This document shows positions 39,830-48,557 of a stretch of DNA of 64,000 nucleotides, in pieces. The stretch comes from DASRDS01 sp035569435. Its GTDB lineage: Bacteria; Gemmatimonadota; Gemmatimonadetes; Gemmatimonadales; Gemmatimonadaceae. The translations under genes and the position numbers were made by a program. The notes under the pieces were generated by a model. The model was not told the origin of the DNA. It saw nothing but the letters and a program-made list of their open reading frames with translations, and searched no databases. The stretch covers positions 5,243-69,242 of the forward strand of contig DATMNB010000195.1 in NCBI GenBank assembly GCA_035569435.1. The letters are read 5' to 3'. Each line of letters begins with the position of its first letter. Position 1 is the stretch's first letter.

Positions 39830-41524
39830 GTGACTGACGTTCGCCCGCCGTCTGGCGGGCTGGCACAATGGCTGGCGGCGCGAGCGCGCAATGCGCTCCG
39901 CCGCCCGCTTCGCATCGGGGGCGTGAGCGCGCTCGTGTTTGTGACGGCGCTGCTCACGCTCGTGCTGATCCCGCGGCATGCGAGTCGGACGGCGCGACTC
40001 CTGATGCCGTCGCCGAGTGACTATCCGGATACGGCGCTGCTCCTCCGCCAGACGCGGAGCGCCGATTCCCTGAAGGACGCCGCGGACTCGGTGGTCGCGC
40101 GCCTCCAGGTGCGCGCGACACGGCTGGCGGCGGCGGACACGTTGCCCACGGACTTGGCGGCACGGCGTGACTCGCTCGTCGTCCAGGACGCCGAGTTGTC
40201 GCGCGCGCTGCAGCGAGCCGAGATGTCGCCGCTTGCGGCGTCGTTTCAGGCGCTGGGGGCGGTGCGGGAGCTGCGGGGCGATCCGCATGTCGCGCTGCTC
40301 GTCGATTCGCTCGGTGATGTGGCGCGGGCGCGCGCGGCCTTTGGCGAGGCGGGGGGTGTCGATCCGATCTACGTCGCGTTGACCGCGCGGCTCAACGCCA
40401 TCGGACGATCGATCCAAGGGATCGCCGAAGCGCGGCGCGATGCCGTGCGCGCGGAGTTGGCGCGGTTGGGTGGGAGCGCGTCGGCGTCGGCGGTGGCCGC
40501 GGCGACGGTGCGCGCGCGGGCGCGGCAGGATTCGGTCGCGCGCCGGGACTCGATCGCGCGCGCCGAGTTGGGGGAAGCGCGGCAGCGAGTAACGGCGCTG
40601 CAGGCGCGCGTCGAGCGGGCGCGCGAGCTGACCAACGTGAGCGCGCCGCCGATCGATCTGTTGGCGGCGGCGATCGTACTGGGGGCGGCGCTCGGGTTCG
40701 CGGTGACCTTTGGCGTCGAGGTCTGGAAGCCGCGGGTGGCGGACGCTGGGGAAGCCGAGCGAACGACGGGGGTACGGACGCTCGCGGTGTTGGCGCCGCC
40801 GGTGCCCAACGCGGAGCGCGCGCGGCGGAGCACCGATCGGACGGTGTCGCCCCTCATCGACGCATCGTCGACAGAGTATCGGTTGCTCTATCTCGGCCTG
40901 GCCGGCGCGGGGTTGCCGCTCGTGACGGTGACCGGCGACGAGAGCGACGTTGTGGCGACGGTGGCCGCCAACATCGCCGTCGCCGGCGCACTCGACTCAC
41001 GAAGTACATTGCTCGTGGATGCTGATCCGCGGGTCGCGGCGGCGACGGGGATCGTCGCGGCACGATTGGCGCCTGGGGTGTCGGACGTGTTGGCCGGCAC
41101 CGTGAGTTGGCCCGAGGCGATCGTACCGGTCGTGATCGGGCGGGACCGGTCACTCGATGTGATCCCTGCGGGCGGCGACCCGCGCGCGGCGTGGCCGGCG
41201 CAACACGGCTCGGCGCTCTCGGCCGAGTCGCTGCGCGCCGAGCTCTCGCGGTTGGCGCGGCGCTACGACCTGCTGGTCATCGCGGCCCCCGCCGGTTTGG
41301 CGCAGGTCGGGCCCGACTCGGTCTTACCGGGCCCCGACGTCGTGCTCGCCGCGCGCATCGCCTACACGACATTGGCCCGTCTCACGGCCGCGGCCAACGC
41401 GCTCCGCACGTCCGGCATGCAACTGCGCGGCGTCGTGCTCTGGGATGCCGACTCCGCCCCGCTCGCTCCGCACCGGCGACTGCATGCGCGACCGGGGAGC
41501 TTGCCCGCGGTCACGATTACCTAG
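39830..41524 (+). CDS. Wzc/BY-kinase-like membrane protein with degenerate nucleotide site
   Basis: 564 aa. Architecture of a polysaccharide co-polymerase: N-terminal transmembrane helix (IGGVSALVFVTALLTLVLIP), periplasmic coiled coil (~50-250, rich in Ala/Arg/Asp), second helix (IDLLAAAIVLGAALGFAVTF, ~275), then a cytoplasmic P-loop-like domain. The Walker A position reads VTGDESDVVATVAANIAVAG, without the Gly-Lys-Ser/Thr needed to bind ATP; Walker A' survives as STLLVDADPRVAAA and Walker B as DLLVIAAPAG with its Asp displaced. No C-terminal tyrosine cluster. It may be a structural regulator of polysaccharide export. Start GTG 39830, twelve bases after the cupredoxin stop. Confidence 0.7.
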   Translation: MTDVRPPSGGLAQWLAARARNALRRPLRIGGVSALVFVTALLTLVLIPRHASRTARLLMPSPSDYPDTALLLRQTRSADSLKDAADSVVARLQVRATRLAAADTLPTDLAARRDSLVVQDAELSRALQRAEMSPLAASFQALGAVRELRGDPHVALLVDSLGDVARARAAFGEAGGVDPIYVALTARLNAIGRSIQGIAEARRDAVRAELARLGGSASASAVAAATVRARARQDSVARRDSIARAELGEARQRVTALQARVERARELTNVSAPPIDLLAAAIVLGAALGFAVTFGVEVWKPRVADAGEAERTTGVRTLAVLAPPVPNAERARRSTDRTVSPLIDASSTEYRLLYLGLAGAGLPLVTVTGDESDVVATVAANIAVAGALDSRSTLLVDADPRVAAATGIVAARLAPGVSDVLAGTVSWPEAIVPVVIGRDRSLDVIPAGGDPRAAWPAQHGSALSAESLRAELSRLARRYDLLVIAAPAGLAQVGPDSVLPGPDVVLAARIAYTTLARLTAAANALRTSGMQLRGVVLWDADSAPLAPHRRLHARPGSLPAVTIT

Positions 41525-41996
41525 ATTCATAGCGCATCTCGTTGTTCGCGACGAATCCCAGTCGTTCGTACATCGACCGCCCCGCGGCCGAGGCGTGGAG
41601 GACGACGCGGGTAATCCCCTCGGCCTGCGTCCAGCCGAGAATGGCGTGCATGACGAGCACCGCGATCCCGCGGCGGCGCCAGGCGGGGTCGGTGTAGATG
41701 TTCACGATCAGGGCTTCCTCGTCGACGACCCGATCCGGATGCGCATGGTCGGGGCGTGGGAGCAGCTTGCGCCGCTGCGCGCCGCCGCCGGCCACGAGGA
41801 GCGTGGGCTGCTCGAGGGGAGCGGCAACCCACGCTACGTATGCGCCATCGGTGAGCGCGGTCTCGAAAAAGGTGACCGAGCGCACGGTCAACTCCTCGGC
41901 CGCGGACGCGTCCACTCGGCCCATCTCCTGAAACATCATGACCCGTTGCCGCGCGAGCACCGGCGCATCGGCGACCGTCGCGCGACGGACGGAGAC
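41517..41996 (-). CDS. GNAT-family acetyltransferase (start unresolved)
   Basis: About 150-160 aa ending at 41517. GNAT motifs: VRRATVADAPVLARQRVMMF, then ALIVNIYTDPAWRRRGIAVL (motif A, acetyl-CoA pyrophosphate loop), LHASAAGRSMYERLGFVANN (motif B). The conserved first strand begins near 41990, but no ATG, GTG or TTG lies in frame between there and deep inside the upstream cupredoxin gene; the first internal GTG is 41960. It may start at a rare codon or by re-initiation after the cupredoxin stop (TAG, 41996-41998). Substrate unknown. Convergent with the Wzc-like gene, overlapping by 8 nt. Confidence 0.8.
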   Translation of the reverse strand, partial: VSVRRATVADAPVLARQRVMMFQEMGRVDASAAEELTVRSVTFFETALTDGAYVAWVAAPLEQPTLLVAGGGAQRRKLLPRPDHAHPDRVVDEEALIVNIYTDPAWRRRGIAVLVMHAILGWTQAEGITRVVLHASAAGRSMYERLGFVANNEMRYESR

Positions 41997-42556
41997 TACT
42001 GCACCGTGATCTTCGCAATCATGCCGAGCGCCAGGTGTGGCGTGCAGTAGTAGTGGTACGTCCCCGCCGGCGCTCCCGCGAACGACACGATGTACGTCTG
42101 ATTGGGGGTCACGAGGAGTGGCCCCGAGAGCGGTGATGTCGTCCCGGGCATGGCCTTCCCGAGGACCGCTGCTGCCCCCGAGGGAATGCTGTCCGACCAG
42201 AAGGTCACGTTGTGCGGTCCACCCGTGGCGTTCACCCATTTCACTCCGTCCCCTGCCTTGAGCGTGATCGTGGCCGGCTCGAACCGATATCCCTTCGCAT
42301 CGCCGACCATCTGCACCGAGACTGTCTTGCCAGTGATCGCCGGCGCCACATCGCCGGCGGCGGTACTGGTGCTGTTGGCCGGCGCCGCGGCCGTGGTCGT
42401 CGGCGCCGCCGGTGTCGTGGTCGACGTAGACGCGCCCGCGGCCGACGCTGCCTTCGCGCTCGCAGCCGCATCGTCCCCGGTCGACGTACATCCGGCGCCG
42501 GCGAACAGCCCCGCCGCGGCTGCTGCGGCGATGAGTCCAGTGTAATAGCGAGTCAT
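41996..42556 (-). CDS. cupredoxin-domain lipoprotein, paralogue
   Basis: 186 aa. Signal peptide ending at AGAGC (lipobox), a Ser/Thr/Ala linker (TSTTTPAAPTTTAAAPANS), then a blue-copper domain nearly identical to that at 39285-39818: ITGKTVSVQMVGDAKGYRFE, GGPHNVTFW (Cu His), YYCTPHLALGM (Cu Cys, His, Met). The main divergence is in the signal and linker. Operon with the downstream GNAT gene. Likely role: anchored copper electron carrier; two copies could work with different partners. Confidence 0.9.
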   Translation of the reverse strand: MTRYYTGLIAAAAAAGLFAGAGCTSTGDDAAASAKAASAAGASTSTTTPAAPTTTAAAPANSTSTAAGDVAPAITGKTVSVQMVGDAKGYRFEPATITLKAGDGVKWVNATGGPHNVTFWSDSIPSGAAAVLGKAMPGTTSPLSGPLLVTPNQTYIVSFAGAPAGTYHYYCTPHLALGMIAKITVQ

Positions 42557-42689
42557 GTTCGGCGAACCCCCGTGAGGTAGTTGGTTGTGGCGTTCCGTGA
42601 GCAAGGCGCGCACCGACGGCTACGATGTGGGCCGAGTGCGCCGAGCGGGCTGGAGCGCGACACCACCGCGCGCGTATGCTTTGCGGGCC

Positions 42690-43124
42690 ATGTGGTCCGA
42701 CACGCTTCTGCTCGCCGAGCGAGCCGCCCTGCTCCGGCTCGCCATGTGGGCCGCCGCGAGTGTGGTGGCCGGGACGGCGGTGTTTGCGCTGCTCGCGGTC
42801 AGGCGGATGCGGTCGCCGCTCCTGGACGGGTTCGCACTGCAGATGGTGATCTGGGGCACCATAGGGGTGGCGCGCGTCCTCGAGGGGATGGGGGCACTGA
42901 CGCCGCGCGATCTGTCGGCGGCGACGCGGCTCGATCGGTGGGTGTGGCTGCTCACGGGGCTCGATGTTGGCTTGGTCGCGGTCGGCGCGACGGTGGCGAT
43001 CACCGGATGGTTGCTCGGCCGGCGGTTGGGCGTGATCGGCGCGGGCATCGGTGTCATCGTGCAGGGCGCCGCGCTCTTCGCGTTGGATGCCCGGTTTGCC
43101 ACGATACTGAGCGGGCTCGTCTGA
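42690..43124 (+). CDS. uncharacterised four-helix membrane protein
   Basis: 144 aa from the ATG at 42690, preceded by TATGCT nine bases upstream. Four hydrophobic segments: LAMWAAASVVAGTAVFALLA, LQMVIWGTIGVARVLEGMG, LTGLDVGLVAVGATVAITG and LGVIGAGIGVIVQGAALFAL. The short loops are arginine-rich inside. I do not recognise a function. It shares the region upstream with the divergent cupredoxin gene and precedes the HD-domain gene, possibly on the same transcript. Confidence 0.7.
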   Translation: MWSDTLLLAERAALLRLAMWAAASVVAGTAVFALLAVRRMRSPLLDGFALQMVIWGTIGVARVLEGMGALTPRDLSAATRLDRWVWLLTGLDVGLVAVGATVAITGWLLGRRLGVIGAGIGVIVQGAALFALDARFATILSGLV

Positions 43125-43177
43125 TCGTAGCGGGCGGGGTTGCTCGGCGGGCCGCTCGGGGCGATCTTCGACAAACG

Positions 43178-43804
43178 GTGTCAACCACGGGCTACTCCGA
43201 TCGTGTCAACCACGCGTTTGCGTTCGCGGCCAAACACCACGACACGCAGGTGCGCAAAGGGACAGCGCTCCCGTATCTGACCCGGCCCCCGAATGTCGCG
43301 GTGATCCTGACGCGCTACGGTCAGCCGGAAGACACGGTGTTGGCGGGCATTCTCCATTCCGTGGTCGAGGGCTCCGTGCGCGATGGGTTCACGCGCGATG
43401 AGCTCGACGACTGGATCGGCGCCAAGTTTGGCAGCCATGTCCTGGAGACCGCGCTCGCGGTCGCCGAGCGTCGGACAGACGACAGCGGGGTGGAGCTGTC
43501 ACCCGAGGAGCGGAAGGCCGACGCCGTGGCGCGTCTCGCCGCCGCACCCGAGGCCGCGCGCTGGGTCTGCGCGGCCGACGCGCTGCACAGCGCGAGCACG
43601 ATCCTCGCCGACTTGAAGCGCACCGAGTATCCCGAGACTGTCTGGGCGCGCACGCATCGCGGGCGCGAAGGCACGATACGCTGGTACCGCCACGTCTACG
43701 ATCGGCTCGTGACCGTCGGATTCTCGGCGTTGATCATGGGCGAATTGGCGGAGACCGTCGAGGCCCTCGAGCGCCGCGGCACGGCGGCTGTCGCGCAGTC
43801 GTAA
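43178..43804 (+). CDS. HD-domain protein related to SpoT/MESH1 hydrolases, motif altered
   Basis: 208 aa from GTG 43178. The HD-fold start HAFAFAAKHHDTQVRKGTAL-PYLTRPPNVA matches (p)ppGpp hydrolase domains (normally ...AxxxHxGQxRKxGxPYxxHP). The central motif reads ILHSVVEG where active enzymes have LHDxxED: the HD aspartate is Ser and the acidic pair is Glu-Gly. A later Asp in CAADALHSASTI is kept. Metal-dependent hydrolysis is therefore doubtful; nucleotide binding remains possible. No synthetase domain. It lies between a membrane-protein gene and a VOC gene. Confidence 0.75.
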   Translation: MSTTGYSDRVNHAFAFAAKHHDTQVRKGTALPYLTRPPNVAVILTRYGQPEDTVLAGILHSVVEGSVRDGFTRDELDDWIGAKFGSHVLETALAVAERRTDDSGVELSPEERKADAVARLAAAPEAARWVCAADALHSASTILADLKRTEYPETVWARTHRGREGTIRWYRHVYDRLVTVGFSALIMGELAETVEALERRGTAAVAQS

Positions 43805-43822
43805 CTCATCGCGTCGCGGCAG

Positions 43823-44173
43823 ATGTTCTCTGGCGCGCACGTCATTCTCTACAGTAAGAACGCCGAGGCGGACCGCGCGTTTTTCCGCGATGTCCTCGGT
43901 TTCGCGTCCGTGGATGCCGGTCATGGCTGGCTGATCTTCGCCCTACCGCCGGCAGAAGCCGCCGTTCATCCGTCCGACGCGAGTCTCGCCCACGAGCTCT
44001 ATTTCATGTGCGACGATCTGAACGCCGAAATTTCTGCCCTCGCACAGAAAGGCGTGACGTGCTCTCCGGTGCAGGAGCCGCGGTGGGGTTCCACTACGAA
44101 GATGCGGCTTCCCGGTGGAGGCGAGGTCGGCCTCTATCAACCCAAGCATCCGACGGCAGTAGGGCGACCCTGA
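43823..44173 (+). CDS. VOC superfamily (glyoxalase-like) protein
   Basis: 116 aa single VOC module pair: GAHVILYSKNAEADRAFFRD, VLGFASVDAGHGWLIFALPP, HELYFMCDDLNAEISALAQK and LPGGGEVGLYQPKHP, in the beta-alpha-beta-beta-beta pattern repeated twice. The metal-ligand positions seem to keep a His (SLAHELYF) and a Glu (GGEVGLY). Small VOC proteins include glyoxalases, fosfomycin-type thiol transferases and ligand binders; the role cannot be decided. Starts 19 bases after the HD gene. Confidence 0.85.
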   Translation: MFSGAHVILYSKNAEADRAFFRDVLGFASVDAGHGWLIFALPPAEAAVHPSDASLAHELYFMCDDLNAEISALAQKGVTCSPVQEPRWGSTTKMRLPGGGEVGLYQPKHPTAVGRP

Positions 44174-44174
44174 T

Positions 44175-44870
44175 TCAGCTGTAGCGGAACGCGTCCAGGC
44201 ACGCCTGGAGGCGCGGCACGGTATCATCGACCGTGGGCACCCGCAGCCCGATCGCATGGTCCGGCCAGCGGATGATCACGACGCGCGGCGCACGCCGCGT
44301 GATCCGTCGCCCGAGCCACGTGCGTGGCAGCGAGCGCACGTGCAGTGTCACTTCGCGAATCGGCCCGATGTCGACCGCCGGCGGCTTGCCCGTCGGCGCC
44401 GGTCGCTTCCGTTCCCACCAACGTGGTGTCCCAGCGGCCCGCGCCTGAAAGCGGAGCCCAGCGGCGCCCACGTACAGCACACCGGCCAGCGTGAGTCGCG
44501 GCGCGACGATCGCGCTGCATGGCAGCCGCCACTCGTAGCCCGCCCGCTCAGGCGGTCCCGGCACGAGACGCGGATCGCCCGCGTAGAGCGCATCGGCCAG
44601 CCGCTCTTGCCGCTTCCGCCGGCCGCGCACGGTGAACCGACTCACGAGGAGCCCATTCAACGCACCGCCCCAGATCGCGAACGCCGCCGCGACGAGCGCA
44701 CTGCTCCGCCACGCCTCGCCGTGCAACGTCCAATCGACGTTGAGCACAAACCACGTGATGCCAAATCCCACGCCATATACCGCGAACAAATAGCGCGGCC
44801 ACCCGTCCCAGAACCCCGTATCATCGACTGAGTACGCCGCGCGCGGCACCAGGTTTTGCATCATCCTCAT
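44175..44870 (-). CDS. membrane protein with PH-like C-terminal domain, unknown function
   Basis: 231 aa. Two transmembrane helices near the N-terminus (YLFAVYGVGFGITWFVLN and SSALVAAAFAIWGGALNGLL), a basic linker (FTVRGRRKRQERLADALYAG), then a soluble beta-rich domain (RLPCSAIVAPRLTLAGVLYV, IREVTLHVRSLPRTWLGRR, RVVIIRWPDHAIGLRVP) resembling bacterial PH domains, with a final helix. It starts 78 bases downstream of the mcr stop on the same strand but has no overlap, so a link to that operon is uncertain. Confidence 0.7.
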   Translation of the reverse strand: MRMMQNLVPRAAYSVDDTGFWDGWPRYLFAVYGVGFGITWFVLNVDWTLHGEAWRSSALVAAAFAIWGGALNGLLVSRFTVRGRRKRQERLADALYAGDPRLVPGPPERAGYEWRLPCSAIVAPRLTLAGVLYVGAAGLRFQARAAGTPRWWERKRPAPTGKPPAVDIGPIREVTLHVRSLPRTWLGRRITRRAPRVVIIRWPDHAIGLRVPTVDDTVPRLQACLDAFRYS

Positions 44871-44948
44871 GACGATCGAACACCGACGCGATCACCGCGA
44901 CGCGGTGTCTGTATGGTTCCGGAACAGTCGCGGAAACGTACACTCATC

Positions 44949-47900
44949 TCACACCGTGATGGCCATCCCACGATAGATGCGTGAGCGATAACGGCTTTCG
45001 TCCTCGCCCACAATCGGCGCGCTCTCCAGCAGCACCGCGCGCGCGAATCGTTCCAGCTCCTCGGCTGTTTCCGCGGCGTTCTGCGGCTCCTCGACGCGGG
45101 CGCGGCGCGTGAGGTTGATCTGATTCACGGGCACCCCGTGAATCAACCGCTCGTTCTCGACGCCGAGCGTCGCCGTGAGCGCGTGCAGCGTCGTCTTCAT
45201 GACGTTGGCCAGGGCAAACGCCTCGGGCGATGCCCCCGCCGGCACATCGGGCGCGACGAGGACGAGCCGCACGTCATCGAGTAACGACACCTTGCGGGCG
45301 ACCCGGAAGTGGTGCGTCACGTTGCCTTCGACGAGCTCGCGAAACTCCGCCGAGTCGAGTCGCGACTCGCCATCGGCATCGAACAGGACGTCAGGCAGCG
45401 CCGTGAAGGGCGTGGAGATGACGGCCGCCGGATGCCCCCACGCGGCGAGCGCGGCGTCCATGCCTTCTTCGATCTCCCCTTCTACGACAAGAGTCTCGAT
45501 CCGACTGCCATCAACGAGCGACCGCACGACCGCTTGCGCCGCGCCCGCCGTGCGCGTGAGCAACACCACGCGGGCCACGTCGCACTGGGCGATGAACGCC
45601 GCCGCCGCGCGGGCCATGTGTGGGACCAAGTGCTCGCCGATCACCCAGACCGTCGTGTCGCGCATGGCATCCAGCCGGACGCGCTTGGCCCCGCCAAACA
45701 ACTCGCGCTCGGTGACCGATCGTTCCAGGTGCAACCCGCCCGATGGCTGGAACGTCTCGCCCGAGACCGCGCGGTCGGCCATGAAGTAGACCGCCGCCAG
45801 CGCCACCTCCATCTCGGTTGGCATCTTGCGGAGGTGCAGCATGGAGAGCACGCCCTTGCGCACTTTGTCCGCCTCGCGCGCGATGTCGGTCGCGGAGAAG
45901 AACGGCTCCGGCGGCGCCGCCACCTGCATCGTGTGCGAGGCCACGAGGTACCCACCGAGCCGGAGCCGGCCCACGAGCTTGGCGGCGATCTCGGATGTCA
46001 TGAGGAACCGCTCGCACGATGGCCCATCGTGAACCGGGCCGACCCGCCGGTCGATCGCCACCGCGAGCGCGCGGAGCGGCGCCGGCATCTCGGTCGCGTG
46101 CGCCACAGTCCCGACATCGTTGGAGCAGAGCGCATCGAGCGCCGCGCTCGCGCTCACGCCGGCGCGGATGGACTCGATGACCGCCGCATACACGGCGTTG
46201 AGTCGCCGATTCTCGAGAATGAGCTTGCCCCGCCGCTGAAAGAGGCCGGGTTTCCCGCCGGTCCCGCGCAGCCGGTCCCCATCGACCGGCCCCGGCGAGA
46301 TGGCGTTGATCTGAATCTCCGGCCCGAGAAATCGCGCCAGGTTCTCGACCAGCGCCCGCTGCCCGGCCTTGGACACCGCGTAGTCCGCGCGGTTGGGGTA
46401 CGGGACCGCGACGTACTTTTCCCCGCCGAAGTACGACGACACGTTGACGATATAGCCCGACCCCTGGCGCTTCATGCGGGGCGCCAGCATCCGAATCAAC
46501 GAGTAGTTGGAGATGAGATTGGCGTCGAGCGTCGCCCGCCACGCGTCGACCGGCATATCGACGACCATCTCCTCGGCGCCCGCCACGCCGGCGTTGTTGA
46601 TCAGGTAGTCCACGCGCCCAAACACGCGGAGCGTCTCCTCGGCCGCCTGCTCGAGCGACGCGTCATTGGCGACATCGACCCCCGCCACATACCGCACGCG
46701 ATCGCCGGCCGCATAATACCCGATCTCGATCAACTCATCGACGATCCGCTCCCGCATCTCCGCCAACTGCGCCTCGCCGCGCGCCACGAGCATCACGCGC
46801 GCGCCGGCCACAGCCAGCAAGCGCGCGATCTGTCCGCCGATGCCCGCCGATGCGCCGGTGACGAGGGCGACCTTGCCCAGATGGATGCCCATGAGGCTTT
46901 CCATCCAGCCAAACGTCGCGCGCCGCGCGCCGGTGGCTTCGGCGATGGAGTCGGGGAGGTAGAGATTCACCTGACGAATGCGGCGCGGGCTGTAGAGCAG
47001 TCGCGCCGCCTGCCCGGCGGCAAACGGGAGCGCCTCGGCTTCGTGGTTGCTCCAACGAATGATCTGGTTCCCCCACTCGACCCAGCGCCGCGTCCCGGCG
47101 CGCACCTGCTCCGCGGTCTCATCGCGCCAGACGCGGATCAACTCCTCGGTGGCGGCGCGCAACAGATCGCCGTAGGCGTTGCCCATGCCATCGTCGCCGT
47201 TGCTCATGAAGATCGTGCGGGGGTTGAGCCGCAGCTGATCGCCCCGCGCCGCCCAGTACCGCGTCAACGCGCGGGCGATCGCCAGCGCGCCCGTGAGCTC
47301 GCCCTCGATGAAATCGTTGAGATCGGCATCGCTGACTTCCGAGAGTGGGGCCCAGAAGCGGTCAGGCCCGAACGCGGGCAGGATGATCGCACCGCCGATG
47401 GTCAGTTGCGTGGCGTCGAGCGCGGGGCCAAGGGTCTCGGGCTTGGTGCGGTCGAACCGGATGGGGTGGATGCGGCTGTCGCTCCCCGGGATATTGCCTT
47501 TGGTACTGCCGGAGGTTTCGAGCGCGTCGATGGCGGTCCGCACCTCGAGGTCGGTGGAGAAGCCGAGGATGACGCTCGCGCCGCAGCGGGCCTGGACACG
47601 GGCCACGGCGAGCGCGTCGCCGACCTGTTCGCCCGCCGCCACGAGCACGGCCGCATCGGCCGCGTCGACCGTGCGGAGGGCCGGCCGCGACACCCAGGTG
47701 CTGCGACTCTCCTGGCGCACGGTCATGCCGTGCGTGATCTCAAAGTTGTGTCCGTTGATCGCGGCCGACTCATCGGAGCCGAGAAACACGATCATCGCCG
47801 CGACATCGCCGACCGTGGGGCACCTGCGCTCAGGCGGCAGGCCATCACGCACGCGGGCCAGGGTCATCATCCCAAAGAAATCCGAGGCGGTCGTCCCGTT

Positions 47901-48557
47901 TGCTGCGCCTCGCAGCGCATCCATCGATTTGAACACCGACCGAATGCGCTCGCTCTCGATCGGCCCCGGGAACACGGTGTTGACGCGGATGCCACGGGGC
48001 CCAAGCTGTCCGGCGAGTTGGCGCGACAGGGCGTTGAGCGCGGCTTTGGGGATCACGTAGGCGGCGCGCCCGTAGTACTGGGTGCGCGAGAAGATCGTCG
48101 AGACGTTGATCACCGACGCCCCGGGCGCCAGGTGCGGGGTCGCGGCGCGCACGGCGTTCCAACTCACGCCCAGAATGTTGCGCGCGGCGTCGGCGACGGT
48201 CTCGCCGTCGATCTCGGCGCGCGAGAACGGGAGTTGCGCGATGGGCGCCCGCGGGCCGGCCGAGCCCGCGTTGTTGACCAGAATATCGAGGCGGCCGCAG
48301 TCGGCCAGCGCGTGAGCGATGCCGGTCCGCGTGGCCGCCGGGTCGCCGCCATCAAACGCCACCACGAACGCCCGTTGGGCCGGCGCCTCCGTCTCGGCGA
48401 GCAGGCGCCGGCGGGCGAGATCGAGCTTGGCCGCCGTGCGGCCGGCCATGACGATGGTCGCGCCTTCGGTGAGATAGCGGCGGCAGATCTCGACGCCGAT
48501 GTTGCCGGCGGCCCCAGTGATCAGAGCGACCTTGCCACTCAACCGGCCGGTGGTCAT
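44949..48557 (-). CDS. mcr: bifunctional malonyl-CoA reductase of the 3-hydroxypropionate pathway
   Basis: 1202 aa against about 1220 in Chloroflexus. NADPH-dependent two-step reduction of malonyl-CoA to 3-hydroxypropionate. Four SDR-like units in two halves. N-terminal half: TGAAGNIGVEICRRYL (cofactor), LVNNAGSAGPRAP, and the Tyr/Lys pair in AYVIPKAALNAL (~165); in Chloroflexus this half reduces malonate semialdehyde. C-terminal half: GKVALVTGASAGIGGQIARL (~560), LINNAGVAGAEEMV, Tyr/Lys in YAVSKAGQRAL (~725); this half releases CoA. The tail NQINLTRRARVEEPQNAAET to RIYRGMAITV fits the known enzyme. Start ATG 48557 overlaps the pcs stop (ATGA), a direct sign of joint function. Cytoplasmic. 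Confidence 0.95.
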   Translation of the reverse strand: MTTGRLSGKVALITGAAGNIGVEICRRYLTEGATIVMAGRTAAKLDLARRRLLAETEAPAQRAFVVAFDGGDPAATRTGIAHALADCGRLDILVNNAGSAGPRAPIAQLPFSRAEIDGETVADAARNILGVSWNAVRAATPHLAPGASVINVSTIFSRTQYYGRAAYVIPKAALNALSRQLAGQLGPRGIRVNTVFPGPIESERIRSVFKSMDALRGAANGTTASDFFGMMTLARVRDGLPPERRCPTVGDVAAMIVFLGSDESAAINGHNFEITHGMTVRQESRSTWVSRPALRTVDAADAAVLVAAGEQVGDALAVARVQARCGASVILGFSTDLEVRTAIDALETSGSTKGNIPGSDSRIHPIRFDRTKPETLGPALDATQLTIGGAIILPAFGPDRFWAPLSEVSDADLNDFIEGELTGALAIARALTRYWAARGDQLRLNPRTIFMSNGDDGMGNAYGDLLRAATEELIRVWRDETAEQVRAGTRRWVEWGNQIIRWSNHEAEALPFAAGQAARLLYSPRRIRQVNLYLPDSIAEATGARRATFGWMESLMGIHLGKVALVTGASAGIGGQIARLLAVAGARVMLVARGEAQLAEMRERIVDELIEIGYYAAGDRVRYVAGVDVANDASLEQAAEETLRVFGRVDYLINNAGVAGAEEMVVDMPVDAWRATLDANLISNYSLIRMLAPRMKRQGSGYIVNVSSYFGGEKYVAVPYPNRADYAVSKAGQRALVENLARFLGPEIQINAISPGPVDGDRLRGTGGKPGLFQRRGKLILENRRLNAVYAAVIESIRAGVSASAALDALCSNDVGTVAHATEMPAPLRALAVAIDRRVGPVHDGPSCERFLMTSEIAAKLVGRLRLGGYLVASHTMQVAAPPEPFFSATDIAREADKVRKGVLSMLHLRKMPTEMEVALAAVYFMADRAVSGETFQPSGGLHLERSVTERELFGGAKRVRLDAMRDTTVWVIGEHLVPHMARAAAAFIAQCDVARVVLLTRTAGAAQAVVRSLVDGSRIETLVVEGEIEEGMDAALAAWGHPAAVISTPFTALPDVLFDADGESRLDSAEFRELVEGNVTHHFRVARKVSLLDDVRLVLVAPDVPAGASPEAFALANVMKTTLHALTATLGVENERLIHGVPVNQINLTRRARVEEPQNAAETAEELERFARAVLLESAPIVGEDESRYRSRIYRGMAITV

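Noticed and set aside
42581..43184. Long open frames on both strands over the cupredoxin/membrane-protein region
   Set aside because: They come from high GC with few stop codons; composition is Arg/Ala-rich and lacks motifs. The real genes use the frames reported.
44949..48557. Reading mcr as a fatty-acid or polyketide SDR multienzyme
   Set aside because: Length, two-half layout and tail match malonyl-CoA reductase, and it is coupled to pcs; no acyl-carrier or ketosynthase domain exists.
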